A stretch of 15,327 nucleotides of DNA from an uncultured Bacteroidota bacterium (GCA_903906615.1 CAIVKT010000067.1:1-15327); one strand, 5' to 3'; positions 6,008 through 12,937 are shown, numbered from the stretch's first letter. The notes: generated from the letters alone by a model not told the origin. Numbers and translations are program-made.

Positions 6008-7531
6008 ATGGGTGCATGGCTGCTGTTATTTATTGTTGTTATTTATTTCGCGGTACTGCTGGGCATAGCGTTCTATACTTCGCGGCACTCTACCAATGAG
6101 TCTTTCTTTATAGGCAACCGCAACAGCAAGTGGTGGCTGGTGGCCTTTGGCATGATCGGCACTTCACTCTCCGGTATGACGTTCATCTCCGTACCCGGCA
6201 CTGTAGGCAAGGCGGGGTTCGATTACTTCCAGGTGGTCATCGGTTACTTCATCGGTTACTTTGCGGTAGCATTCATATTGCTGCCGCTCTATTACCGCAT
6301 GAAGCTCACCTCTATCTACACTTACCTCGATCACCGGCTTGGCGGCACTTCTCATAAAACAGGTGCATTGTTTTTCATCCTCTCCCGCACGCTGGGGGCT
6401 ACGTTGCGCTTATATCTCGTTATCAAAGTGCTGGAAAAATTTGTACTCAGCGGTATGGGTATTCCGTTCGAGGTAACTGCTATAGTGATACTGGGCCTGA
6501 TACTGCTTTATACCTTCCGTGGAGGCGTAAAGACCATTGTATGGACAGATACTTTGCAAACCACTTTTATGCTGCTGGCCCTGGTAGTGTGCGTGGGCTT
6601 TATCATCCACTCCCTGAACTACGATATGGGCACGGCGTGGCAGGCTATGCAGCAAAAGAGCTATACCCGTATATGGAACACAGACCCGCTGAGCCCCGGC
6701 TTCTTTATGAAGCAGATATTGGGTGGCGCATTCATCACCATAGCCATGACCGGTCTGGACCAGGAGATGATGCAAAAGAACATCAGCGTCAGCAACCTGC
6801 ACGACTCTAAAAAAAACATGCTCACCCTTAGTTTTTTGCAGGGTGTAGTAGTGTTCATTTTCCTCTCGTTAGGTGGGTTGCTGTACCTGTATGGTATGAG
6901 CAAGGGCGGCGTTTTTCAGCAGGTGATGGTGAATGGCAAAATGCAAATGCAGTTCGTACTCAATGGCAAAAACATCATGGGCGACGACCTTTTCCCTGTA
7001 CTCGCACTGCAATACATGCCTCCGTTCATCGGTATCATCTTTATCATCGGCCTGATCTCGGCATTGTTCCCGAGTGCAGATGGTGCGCTTACAGCCCTTA
7101 CCTCGTCGTTCTGTATAGACATACTGGGCATCCGCCGTAAAGAGGGTATGACCGAGCAGCAGCAAAAACGCATCCGCCTCATTGTCCATAAAACATTCGC
7201 GCTCGTGTTCCTGGCGTGTGTGTTCATCTTCCGGTACATAGATAATGGCTCGCTGATACAGTTATTACTAGTTGTGGCGGGTTATACATATGGCCCATTA
7301 CTGGCGCTGTTTGTGTTCGGCATCTTCACTAAGCGGCAGGTGCGCAGCGAGCTGGTTCCTATTGTGTGCATAGCCGCGCCCGTGCTGTGCTACATACTAA
7401 AGCAGTACGATACCAAATGGCTGGGTGGCTATGCCATAGGCACAGAGCTGCTCATCATCAACGCAGGGATCACTTTCTTACTCTTATTATTATCTTCTAA
7501 AAAGAGCCTCTCCGCCGGAGGCACATCCTGA
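6008..7531 (+). CDS. Sodium:solute symporter (SSS family)
   Basis: This 507-residue polytopic membrane protein has the SSS features: an N-terminal helix, then GNRNSKWWLVAFGMIGTSLSGMTFI leading into the first inverted repeat, and the family motif ISALFPSADGALTALTSSFCIDIL around S356-L361, where Na+-coordinating Ser/Ala residues lie. About 12-13 hydrophobic segments can be counted. The family imports sugars, amino acids, sialic acid, proline or organic acids with Na+; the substrate cannot be told. I chose the ATG at 6008; an in-frame TTG at 5981 lies within the 3' arm of the terminator hairpin and is unlikely. Its stop is 2 nt before the next start, so it heads a three-gene operon with the LOG-family and methyltransferase genes. 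Confidence 0.92.
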   Translation: MGAWLLLFIVVIYFAVLLGIAFYTSRHSTNESFFIGNRNSKWWLVAFGMIGTSLSGMTFISVPGTVGKAGFDYFQVVIGYFIGYFAVAFILLPLYYRMKLTSIYTYLDHRLGGTSHKTGALFFILSRTLGATLRLYLVIKVLEKFVLSGMGIPFEVTAIVILGLILLYTFRGGVKTIVWTDTLQTTFMLLALVVCVGFIIHSLNYDMGTAWQAMQQKSYTRIWNTDPLSPGFFMKQILGGAFITIAMTGLDQEMMQKNISVSNLHDSKKNMLTLSFLQGVVVFIFLSLGGLLYLYGMSKGGVFQQVMVNGKMQMQFVLNGKNIMGDDLFPVLALQYMPPFIGIIFIIGLISALFPSADGALTALTSSFCIDILGIRRKEGMTEQQQKRIRLIVHKTFALVFLACVFIFRYIDNGSLIQLLLVVAGYTYGPLLALFVFGIFTKRQVRSELVPIVCIAAPVLCYILKQYDTKWLGGYAIGTELLIINAGITFLLLLLSSKKSLSAGGTS

Positions 7532-7533
7532 AA

Positions 7534-8232
7534 ATGAAAGACCAACTGACCAATTTTAAAATGCGCGACTGGACGGAGACCAAGGCACACTCCAGCTGGC
7601 AGATATTCAAGATAATGGCTGAGTTTGTGCAGGGCTTTGAGACCCTCGCCAAGATAGGCCCATGTATATCTATCTTCGGCTCGGCGCGTACCAAGCCGGG
7701 GCATAAGTATTACGAGCTGGCGGTTGAGATAGCCAAGCGGCTGGCCGAGCAGGGATTTGGCATCATCACAGGTGGTGGCCCCGGCATCATGGAAGCAGCC
7801 AACAAGGGCGCCAGCATCGCATCCGGCCGCTCGGTAGGCCTCAATATAGACCTGCCTTTCGAGCAATCGCAAAACCCGTATATAGATGGCGACACGTCTA
7901 TGAATTTCGACTACTTCTTTGTGCGTAAGGTCATGTTCACCAAGTATTCGCAGGGCTTTATTATGATGCCGGGCGGATGGGGCACTATGGATGAATTCTT
8001 TGAAGTGGCCACGCTGATACAAACCCGCAAATTCACACAAACGCCCATGATCTGTATCGGATCGGCATATTGGAATGGCCTGTTCAGTTGGATGAAGGAA
8101 GCCATGCTGGAAACGGAACACAATATCAGCCCCGGCGATATGGAACTGATCAAAATATTCGACACTGCCGAAGAAGTGGTGACCTACATGACCGAGTTTT
8201 ACACACACAACAAACTGCAACCTAACTTTTAA
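7534..8232 (+). CDS. LOG-family protein (lysine decarboxylase-like, TIGR00730 type)
   Basis: This 232-residue Rossmann-fold protein has FGSAR (48-52), GGGPGIMEAANKGA (80-93) and the family signature PGGWGTMDE (146-154). LOG proteins cleave nucleoside 5'-monophosphates to base and ribose 5-phosphate; plant and some bacterial members make active cytokinins. The older label 'lysine decarboxylase' is not supported for the family. The length is typical of the longer bacterial LOG group, with an N-terminal helical extension of about 40 residues. It sits 2 nt after the symporter stop and 2 nt before the next ATG. That tight packing implies co-translation and would allow a link between uptake and nucleotide salvage, which is inference only. 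Confidence 0.9.
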   Translation: MKDQLTNFKMRDWTETKAHSSWQIFKIMAEFVQGFETLAKIGPCISIFGSARTKPGHKYYELAVEIAKRLAEQGFGIITGGGPGIMEAANKGASIASGRSVGLNIDLPFEQSQNPYIDGDTSMNFDYFFVRKVMFTKYSQGFIMMPGGWGTMDEFFEVATLIQTRKFTQTPMICIGSAYWNGLFSWMKEAMLETEHNISPGDMELIKIFDTAEEVVTYMTEFYTHNKLQPNF

Positions 8233-8234
8233 TA

Positions 8235-8888
8235 ATGACCACATCGCTGCTGTCGAGGCAAATAGAAGACTACACCGAACGGTACACCACACCACCCTCA
8301 ATAGTGTTGGCGGAGCTGAACCGCCAAACCAATCTGAAGCGCGGCGATGCGGTGATGATCTCCGGCCACATACAAGGTGCCTTCCTGCAAATGATAGCCC
8401 ACATGGTGCGGCCAAAGCAGGTGCTGGAGATAGGCACCTTCACCGGCTACTCTGCCATATGCCTCGCGCAGGGCTTGCAGGATGGCGGTCACTTACATAC
8501 AATAGAAATAGACGAAGAGCTGGAAGACATGGCCGCCGAATACATAACCAAGGCCGGCCTGCGCGATAAAATAACCCAGCACATCGGCCCGGCAGCAGAC
8601 ATCATAGCCACAGTGCCCGGCCCCTTCGACCTCGTATTCATAGATGCCGACAAGCAAAACTACGAACGCTACTACGACCTCGTATTCCCCAAGCTATCCA
8701 TAGGCGGCATCATCATTGCCGACAATGTACTTTATGATGGCGAAGTGGTGTTGCCCATAGAACAGCAAAGCAAGAATGCACAGGCCATACAAGGCTTTAA
8801 TAATAAGGTGAAGGCCGACAAGCGGGTGCAGCATTTCCTCGCGCCAATACGAGATGGGTTGATGGTGGTGCGGAAGGTGAGCGAGTAA
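8235..8888 (+). CDS. Class I SAM-dependent O-methyltransferase
   Basis: This 217-residue protein matches the small catechol/caffeoyl-CoA type O-methyltransferases. LEIGTFTGYSAICLA (64-78) is the SAM-binding motif I, FIDADKQNYERYYD (135-148) contains D137, and IIADNVLYDGEV carries D163 and N164; together they give the expected divalent-metal ligands. The length is normal for this single-domain family. Members methylate one hydroxyl of a vicinal diol, but the natural substrate of most bacterial ones is unknown. It is the last gene of the symporter operon, starting 2 nt after the LOG-family stop. Confidence 0.93.
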   Translation: MTTSLLSRQIEDYTERYTTPPSIVLAELNRQTNLKRGDAVMISGHIQGAFLQMIAHMVRPKQVLEIGTFTGYSAICLAQGLQDGGHLHTIEIDEELEDMAAEYITKAGLRDKITQHIGPAADIIATVPGPFDLVFIDADKQNYERYYDLVFPKLSIGGIIIADNVLYDGEVVLPIEQQSKNAQAIQGFNNKVKADKRVQHFLAPIRDGLMVVRKVSE

Positions 8889-8912
8889 GTGTATATTTTA
8901 GAACTCAAAAGC

Positions 8913-9383
8913 ATGAATAGAATTGTAGGCGTATTATTGGTGTTTTCCCCTTTCTGTTGCACAGCGCAAAAGTTTATTGAAGAAGATATTATAAACAAGA
9001 TAAGCACCTGTTGGGAGCCAATTGGCAACTATGTTGAGCAAGATACCAGGTGGTCGCCTCAACAAATCAAACAATTTAAAACGCAAAGAGTTTGTATAGA
9101 CAATCATGAAATCGACGAATTTTTCGATACTTTGTACTCGCTTTCTTTTGAAGTAAAAAAACAAGCTTTAAGTGAACTGCAATGGCAAAAGAAGTATATC
9201 GGAACAAAAGAAGATAGTCTTTTTCAAATTACCATCTCTGGGAATTGTTATTCGAGATCTACAAGGAACTGGTTTGAGACCACATCATTTGTTTATTACG
9301 ATGGGAAATACCTGTTTATTATGGATGAAGGGATGGCAGTAAGATACAGAGAGATAAAAAATGTAAAAAGGACTCCAAAATAA
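8913..9383 (+). CDS. Hypothetical secreted protein
   Basis: This 156-residue protein has a signal peptide (NRIVGVLLVFSPFCCTA, cleavage expected near residue 18 before QKF) and no further membrane segment. The mature part is charged and mixed helix/strand, with FETTSFVYYDGKYLFIMDEG near the C-terminus suggesting paired strands. I do not recognise a family. I chose the ATG at 8913; a GTG at 8889 directly after the methyltransferase stop would spoil the signal peptide. The base composition is very different from the gene before it: 17 of 60 G or C at 9061-9120 against 37 of 60 at 8581-8640, so it may be a recent arrival or fast evolving. Confidence 0.65.
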   Translation: MNRIVGVLLVFSPFCCTAQKFIEEDIINKISTCWEPIGNYVEQDTRWSPQQIKQFKTQRVCIDNHEIDEFFDTLYSLSFEVKKQALSELQWQKKYIGTKEDSLFQITISGNCYSRSTRNWFETTSFVYYDGKYLFIMDEGMAVRYREIKNVKRTPK

Positions 9384-9392
9384 TTTGTGTCC

Positions 9393-9432
9393 CCGTAGAG
9401 TCTCTTCGCTCCTTCAGCGAAGGACTCTACGG
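9393..9432. repeat. Long hairpin between convergent genes
   Basis: CCGTAGAGT pairs with ACTCTACGG, and the stem continues with CTTCGCT against AGCGAAG, one T bulged, around the loop CCTTC. That is about 16 paired bases in 40 nt. It lies between the ends of the hypothetical gene (9383) and the GreA-like gene (9477). No U-run follows on either side, so it is either a Rho-aided bidirectional end or a dispersed palindromic repeat. An alternative stem CTACG-GTTCG-CGTAG (9427-9441) overlaps its right arm. Confidence 0.6.
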
Positions 9433-9476
9433 TTCGCGTAGAACAGGCAACACATTCGCGGCACTCGTGCAAAACT

Positions 9477-9929
9477 TCACTCCACCTCCTCTACAACAAA
9501 CTTCTTCCCGTTCAGCTCAAACGCATACCCCACCTGTTGCCCCATCAGCTTTGCCCCTATAGGCGATGCGGCAGATATAGCGTAAAAGCTGGTATTGTCT
9601 GCCTTTAGCGGCCCTGCGCTTATGGCTATGTAAAAGTTCCCGTTATTGGTATATACAATTGATCCCGGTATCGCCACTGCTCCCGTTTGCGTAGGGGACA
9701 GGTGTTCGAGTGTTGCCTTAAGTTTATTCAATTCGTTCAGCCGTCCCTGGTTCTGGTTTATTTCCTGCTGCATCATTTCGCGGCCGGTCTCACATTTGTC
9801 GCCTGCGCTGCTTTTTGTATCATTGGCGGCAGCATCTTGTGCTTCTGCTATTACCTTTTTTATTTCCGTCTCTCGTTTGCTGATGTAGTCGCTGCAAAGC
9901 AGGTATAGTTGTTCTTTTAATGCCGCCAT
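9477..9929 (-). CDS. GreA/GreB C-terminal-like protein
   Basis: This 150-residue protein has an N-terminal helical coiled-coil region (about 1-75) containing the conserved NDTKSSAGDKCETGREMM block (37-53). A compact C-terminal domain (about 85-150) follows, with GSIVYTNNGNFYIAIS and the GreA-like ending ASPIGAKLMGQ. The arrangement of antiparallel helices plus an FKBP-like domain resembles the transcript-cleavage factors GreA/GreB. Whether it binds RNA polymerase's secondary channel is not shown; the tip acidic residues of GreA are not clearly aligned. Such proteins are often labelled 3-oxoacyl-ACP synthase in Bacteroidota, which the sequence does not support. I chose the ATG at 9929 because the conserved region starts just after it. 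A farther ATG at 9980 adds 17 residues. It is convergent with the gene before it. Confidence 0.75.
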   Translation of the reverse strand: MAALKEQLYLLCSDYISKRETEIKKVIAEAQDAAANDTKSSAGDKCETGREMMQQEINQNQGRLNELNKLKATLEHLSPTQTGAVAIPGSIVYTNNGNFYIAISAGPLKADNTSFYAISAASPIGAKLMGQQVGYAFELNGKKFVVEEVE

Positions 9930-9987
9930 TTTGTAGTATTGCAGCAACAAGATATGGAATCTGCACTGATCTAAAACCATTTATACA

Positions 9988-10072
9988 TTAAATCCCTTCT
10001 CGAGCCTTTCGGCTAAAGCCAACAAATGTTGCTTTAACCACGCTTAATCCCGATAGCTATCGGGAGTGGCTA
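9988..10072 (+). repeat. REP-like hairpin element, copy B
   Basis: This copy runs AAATCCC, TCTCGAG, GGCTAAAGCCAACA (10011-10024), CCACGCTTAA, then the perfect 18-bp palindrome TCCCGATAGCTATCGGGA (10048-10065), and ends GTGGCTA. It matches copy A at 3488-3560 in inverse orientation: the 14-nt core is identical and the core-to-CCA spacing is 27 nt in both. The palindrome lies inside the last hairpin, where copy A has only AAGCC. It lies upstream of the GreA-like gene, just beyond its probable promoter region. Confidence 0.7.
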
Positions 10073-10251
10073 CTGGTGTGGTTTTAATGTCCAAATGGTA
10101 TAAAACAACCTCTATCGGATGGTTACTGTTGGTTTGGTGTTGAGCAGCGTGATAATTACCCATTCGCGGAAAAAAAAACATTTTGAGTAATTTTTGAGTG
10201 CCGTTTTTTGTAAAATGCTTTGCCGGCGAGGGTTTCGGCCGATTTGCATTT

Positions 10252-10301
10252 TTACACCTTTTTACCCATTCTTACCCATTCTTACCGATTGTTACTCATT
10301 G
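10252..10301. repeat. 10-bp tandem repeat array
   Basis: Five consecutive decamers start with TTAC at 10252, 10262, 10272, 10282 and 10292. Two are exactly TTACCCATTC, followed by TTACCGATTG and TTACTCATTG; the first is degenerate. A further exact TTACCCATTC occurs at 10156-10165, and TTACTGTTGG at 10123-10132. The period equals about one DNA helical turn, so a protein binding each unit would sit on one face. Confidence 0.75.
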
Positions 10302-10311
10302 TTGCTGCAGA

Positions 10312-10434
10312 ATGAGTATTTCCTTTAAAAGTACTTTTGAGGATTTTGGTATCAATGATGTTACAAAGGTGAGTGATAATGCCGTTGCGCGCAAAATGAA
10401 TATCTATGACAGCGCGATATCTGTGCTGTCATAG
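10312..10434 (+). CDS. Possible 40-residue small protein
   Basis: The frame starts with an ATG 10 nt after the decamer array and encodes a polar, non-repetitive peptide (FKSTFEDFGINDVTKVSDNAV in its first half, given here only to residue 25). It has no signal or membrane segment. Its last codons and stop lie in the 3' arm of a perfect hairpin. No promoter is seen. It could as well be chance. Confidence 0.2.
   Translation: MSISFKSTFEDFGINDVTKVSDNAVARKMNIYDSAISVLS
10404..10434 (+). terminator. Perfect hairpin in the intergenic region, possible terminator
   Basis: CTATGACAGC (10404-10413) pairs fully with GCTGTCATAG (10425-10434) around an 11-nt loop. No U-run follows, and a partial third copy CTATGATAG occurs at 10447-10455. 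It could be a Rho-independent-like stop lacking the tail, an RNA structure, or a protein-binding site. Confidence 0.35.
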
Positions 10435-10652
10435 ACACCTGTGCGCCTATGATAGAAATTATTTTGGCCGTAAATGGTTGAGGTAAAGCACTTTATATAT
10501 AAGGAGTTGCTACGCTTTTGGCAAAGTGGCTTTATAGTGTATTTGAGGGGTTTCTAAAATACACATTTAAATGTTTTGTGATCGTTGTAAGGCGAAGTTT
10601 AATTCAGGATAGGCCCGGCTACCTTTTTACAGGTCTTTAACACTATACATTG

Positions 10653-10660
10653 TACATTTG
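10653..10660 (+). promoter_or_regulatory. -7 element of the glucosaminidase-hpt operon
   Basis: TACATTTG fits TAnnTTTG exactly and places the transcript start near 10667, about 18 nt before the ATG at 10685. No clear TTG lies at the -33 position. It overlaps a TTG at 10658 that would otherwise be a possible start codon, arguing against that start. Confidence 0.5.
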
Positions 10661-10684
10661 CGCTATAACCACCAGATATTGTTG

Positions 10685-12388
10685 ATGAAAAAATATATAC
10701 TATACTGCCTTGCAGTTCTGTTGCTTACCGCCGTTAAGGCAAGTGCGCAGGACCCCGGCTATACCGAGCGGGCTAAAAAGTATATAGAGCAATACGCGCC
10801 CTATGCCATAGCCGAGCAAAAAAGGGCAGGTGTACCGGCATCCATAACACTGGGGCAGGGCATATTGGAAACAGAGGCCGGAGCCAGCGAGCTGATGGTG
10901 CAGGCCAATAATCACTTCGGCATCAAATGCAAGAACGGCTGGACGGGCGAAACCTTTTTGCATGATGATGATGCGCCGGGCGAGTGTTTTAAAAAATACA
11001 AATGCGCCGAAGACTCCTACAAAGACCACTCGGACCACCTGAAGCGGAATCCCAGGTATTCGCCCTTGTTCGCTATATCGCAAAAAGATTATACGGGCTG
11101 GGCTGTAGGCCTGAAAAAGTGTGGCTATGCCACCAACCCGCAGTATGCGCAGAGGCTCATCAACATCATTGAGAATTTCGGCTTGCAGGAATATACGATC
11201 GCGGGCATGGAAAACATCGCAGTACCGGTATCCTACGAAGAGAAATTGGTAGTACAGGCAGATCCCCTGGAAGATACCTCGAAAAAACCACCAGTGCAGG
11301 CAGATACCATGATAACGGTAGAAAAGCAGGAAGGTGAAACGATGATACAGAAATTTGCCGATAGCACGCGTCGTCATCTTGATCCCGAGAAGCCTGGATG
11401 GCGTCGGGAACCAACTATCATGCAAAAACTGGCCGACAGCGCACGGCAGGTAATAACGCAGCCAAATGAAGCCCCGGTGCAAGCAGCAGAGCCGGAACAT
11501 AATTCGGACAGCGCATTTGCTAACAGCAAGATACTTGTAGTGAATGGCCTCAAAGCTTTTTATGCCTACAAGAACGATATGCTGCTTCAATACGCGGTGA
11601 AATATAATGTGCGCTACCCCAAGCTGCTCGAAATGAATGACCTCCCCGATGGCCCGCTGCCCTTTGATACCTATGTGTATATAGAGAAGAAGAGAGGTAT
11701 AGGCGCGCATGTGAGCCATGTGGTGAGGCAGGGCGAAGACCTGCTGATGGTATCGCAACTGGAAGGCATACAACTGAAAAGGCTGATGGCGCTGAATATG
11801 ATACTGCCCCGCGAAGAGCCTGTGGCAGGCGCTGTGCTGCAATTGCAAACCATGGCCACACACAAGCCACAGGTAACACAAAGCGGCATGGCAGCACACA
11901 CAGGCAACGCCATAGCCAATGGCAGCGACAACCCCGGCAACGATGCCGACTTTATAGCCACCGGCAATCCAAAGCCTGTTGAAGAGCGAAAGCATACCAC
12001 AGCAAGGCCGGTAAAGAAAACGCCGCCGGTAGTGGCAGCGCGCCCTGCCCCACCTGTGAAACCGGTACTGACACCCAAGGTGGTGACGGACACCGTGGTA
12101 GCCGCCACAACAGAAGATGGAGAAGCGCCCAAACAAGAAGACCTGAGCGGACTAAAAGCCGAACTGGACAAAGTAGTATATGCAGATGACAGCAAGCTGA
12201 TAGCAGAGAACAAGCCGGCCGCAGAGCCAGCCGTGGTGAACAAAAACAAGACCTATACTGTAAAGAAGGGAGATACATCGTTTTCCATTGCTAAGAAGAA
12301 CGGAATCACTATTGCACAATTGATGAAGTGGAACAGCATGTATGGCGGCGATGTGAAGGTAGGGCAGGTGCTGCGCGTAAAAGAATAG
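10685..12388 (+). CDS. Secreted glucosaminidase (GH73-type) with LysM-like repeats
   Basis: This 567-residue exported protein has a signal peptide (residues 1-21, ending KASA-QDPG). A glucosaminidase domain (about 25-175) follows, with the catalytic-type ITLGQGILETEAGASEL, E62 being the likely acid, and NNHFGIKCK, FKKYKCAEDSYKDHSDHL, NPRYSPLF and TNPQYAQRLINIIENFGL. Two LysM-like regions follow at about 282-335 and 345-390. After a long Pro/Ala/Thr linker there is a canonical LysM at about 523-566 (YTVKKGDTSFSIAKKNGITIAQLMKW). The enzyme should cleave N-acetylglucosaminyl bonds in peptidoglycan, with LysM binding the glycan, for daughter-cell separation or wall remodelling. The ATG at 10685 gives a proper signal peptide. 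It is 3 nt upstream of hpt, so they form an operon. Confidence 0.92.
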   Translation: MKKYILYCLAVLLLTAVKASAQDPGYTERAKKYIEQYAPYAIAEQKRAGVPASITLGQGILETEAGASELMVQANNHFGIKCKNGWTGETFLHDDDAPGECFKKYKCAEDSYKDHSDHLKRNPRYSPLFAISQKDYTGWAVGLKKCGYATNPQYAQRLINIIENFGLQEYTIAGMENIAVPVSYEEKLVVQADPLEDTSKKPPVQADTMITVEKQEGETMIQKFADSTRRHLDPEKPGWRREPTIMQKLADSARQVITQPNEAPVQAAEPEHNSDSAFANSKILVVNGLKAFYAYKNDMLLQYAVKYNVRYPKLLEMNDLPDGPLPFDTYVYIEKKRGIGAHVSHVVRQGEDLLMVSQLEGIQLKRLMALNMILPREEPVAGAVLQLQTMATHKPQVTQSGMAAHTGNAIANGSDNPGNDADFIATGNPKPVEERKHTTARPVKKTPPVVAARPAPPVKPVLTPKVVTDTVVAATTEDGEAPKQEDLSGLKAELDKVVYADDSKLIAENKPAAEPAVVNKNKTYTVKKGDTSFSIAKKNGITIAQLMKWNSMYGGDVKVGQVLRVKE

Positions 12389-12391
12389 CTG

Positions 12392-12937
12392 ATGGCCGAT
12401 ATACGCATACACGATAAGCGCTTCACGCCATTCATTACTGCTACAGAGATAGAGCAGCGTGTACGCGCGCTGGCAGCCCTCATCAATACTGACTATGCGG
12501 GTAAGAACCCATTGCTCATAGGCATACTCAACGGCTCTTTTATATTTGCCGCCGACCTGTTTCGAGGGCTTACTATTGAGGCTGAGATATCGTTCATCAA
12601 GCTGGCCTCTTATAAAGGCACATCCTCATCGGGCCACGTGGTTACGGCCATAGGGCTGGAAGAAGAGCTGCATGGCCGCCATGTGATCATTGTAGAGGAT
12701 ATTATAGACACCGGCAAAACGCTACACTCCTTTCTGCCGGGGCTGCAACAGCGGCAGCCCGCTTCTGTGAAGATAGCTGCCTTCCTCTCCAAGCCCGGTG
12801 CGCTGCAATATGATGTACGCGCAGATTATGTGGCCTTTGAGATAGCCAATAAGTTTGTAGTGGGCTACGGGCTGGACTATGACGGGCATGGGCGTAATTA
12901 CCCTGATCTGTACCGGTTGAAAGATGCCGATTTTTGA
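12392..12937 (+). CDS. hpt: Hypoxanthine phosphoribosyltransferase
   Basis: This 181-residue enzyme contains the PRPP-binding signature VEDIIDTGKTL (101-111), LLIGILNGSFIFAADLFRGL (41-60) for the hood and loop I, and the late FEIANKFVVGYGLDYDGHGRNYPDLY block, in which K-F-V contacts the purine and D in GLDYD binds the base or metal. The length is normal. It converts hypoxanthine or guanine with PRPP to IMP or GMP in purine salvage, in the cytoplasm. It starts 3 nt after the glucosaminidase stop. A good promoter for the next gene lies inside its last codons. Confidence 0.95.
   Translation: MADIRIHDKRFTPFITATEIEQRVRALAALINTDYAGKNPLLIGILNGSFIFAADLFRGLTIEAEISFIKLASYKGTSSSGHVVTAIGLEEELHGRHVIIVEDIIDTGKTLHSFLPGLQQRQPASVKIAAFLSKPGALQYDVRADYVAFEIANKFVVGYGLDYDGHGRNYPDLYRLKDADF

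Larger units (their letters stand above)
10073..10684. other. Long intergenic region with repeats and hairpins
   Basis: Between copy B of the repeat and the glucosaminidase gene there are about 610 nt with no convincing gene. The stretch holds the decamer array (10252-10301), an inverted repeat TACTCATT/AATGAGTA around a 10-nt spacer (10293-10318), a perfect 10-bp-arm hairpin (10404-10434), an 8-bp-arm inverted repeat GTGTATTT/AAATACAC (10537-10564) overlapping a 12-bp palindrome ACATTTAAATGT (10563-10574), and the -7 element of the next gene. No tRNA, 6S, tmRNA or RNase P shape was recognised. Confidence 0.6.

Noticed and set aside
7429..8415. 328-codon open frame on the minus strand
   Set aside because: It is antisense to the symporter end, the LOG-family gene and the methyltransferase start, all of which carry strong motifs.
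10252..10301. CRISPR array
   Set aside because: The units are 10 bp with no spacers and there are no cas genes.
10198..10311. Upstream extension of the possible 40-residue small gene
   Set aside because: It translates the decamer array into His/Tyr/Phe-rich low-complexity sequence with no coding character.
10440..10650. Structured RNA gene such as 6S or SRP RNA
   Set aside because: Only short local palindromes are present; no long rod-like pairing or known conserved core was found by eye.
10658..10684. TTG start for the glucosaminidase
   Set aside because: It overlaps the -7 element, so it would not be in the transcript; the ATG at 10685 gives a standard signal peptide.
10700..12136. 478-codon open frame on the minus strand
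   Set aside because: It lies wholly antisense to the well-supported glucosaminidase gene; its product is Cys/His/Tyr-rich and resembles no family.
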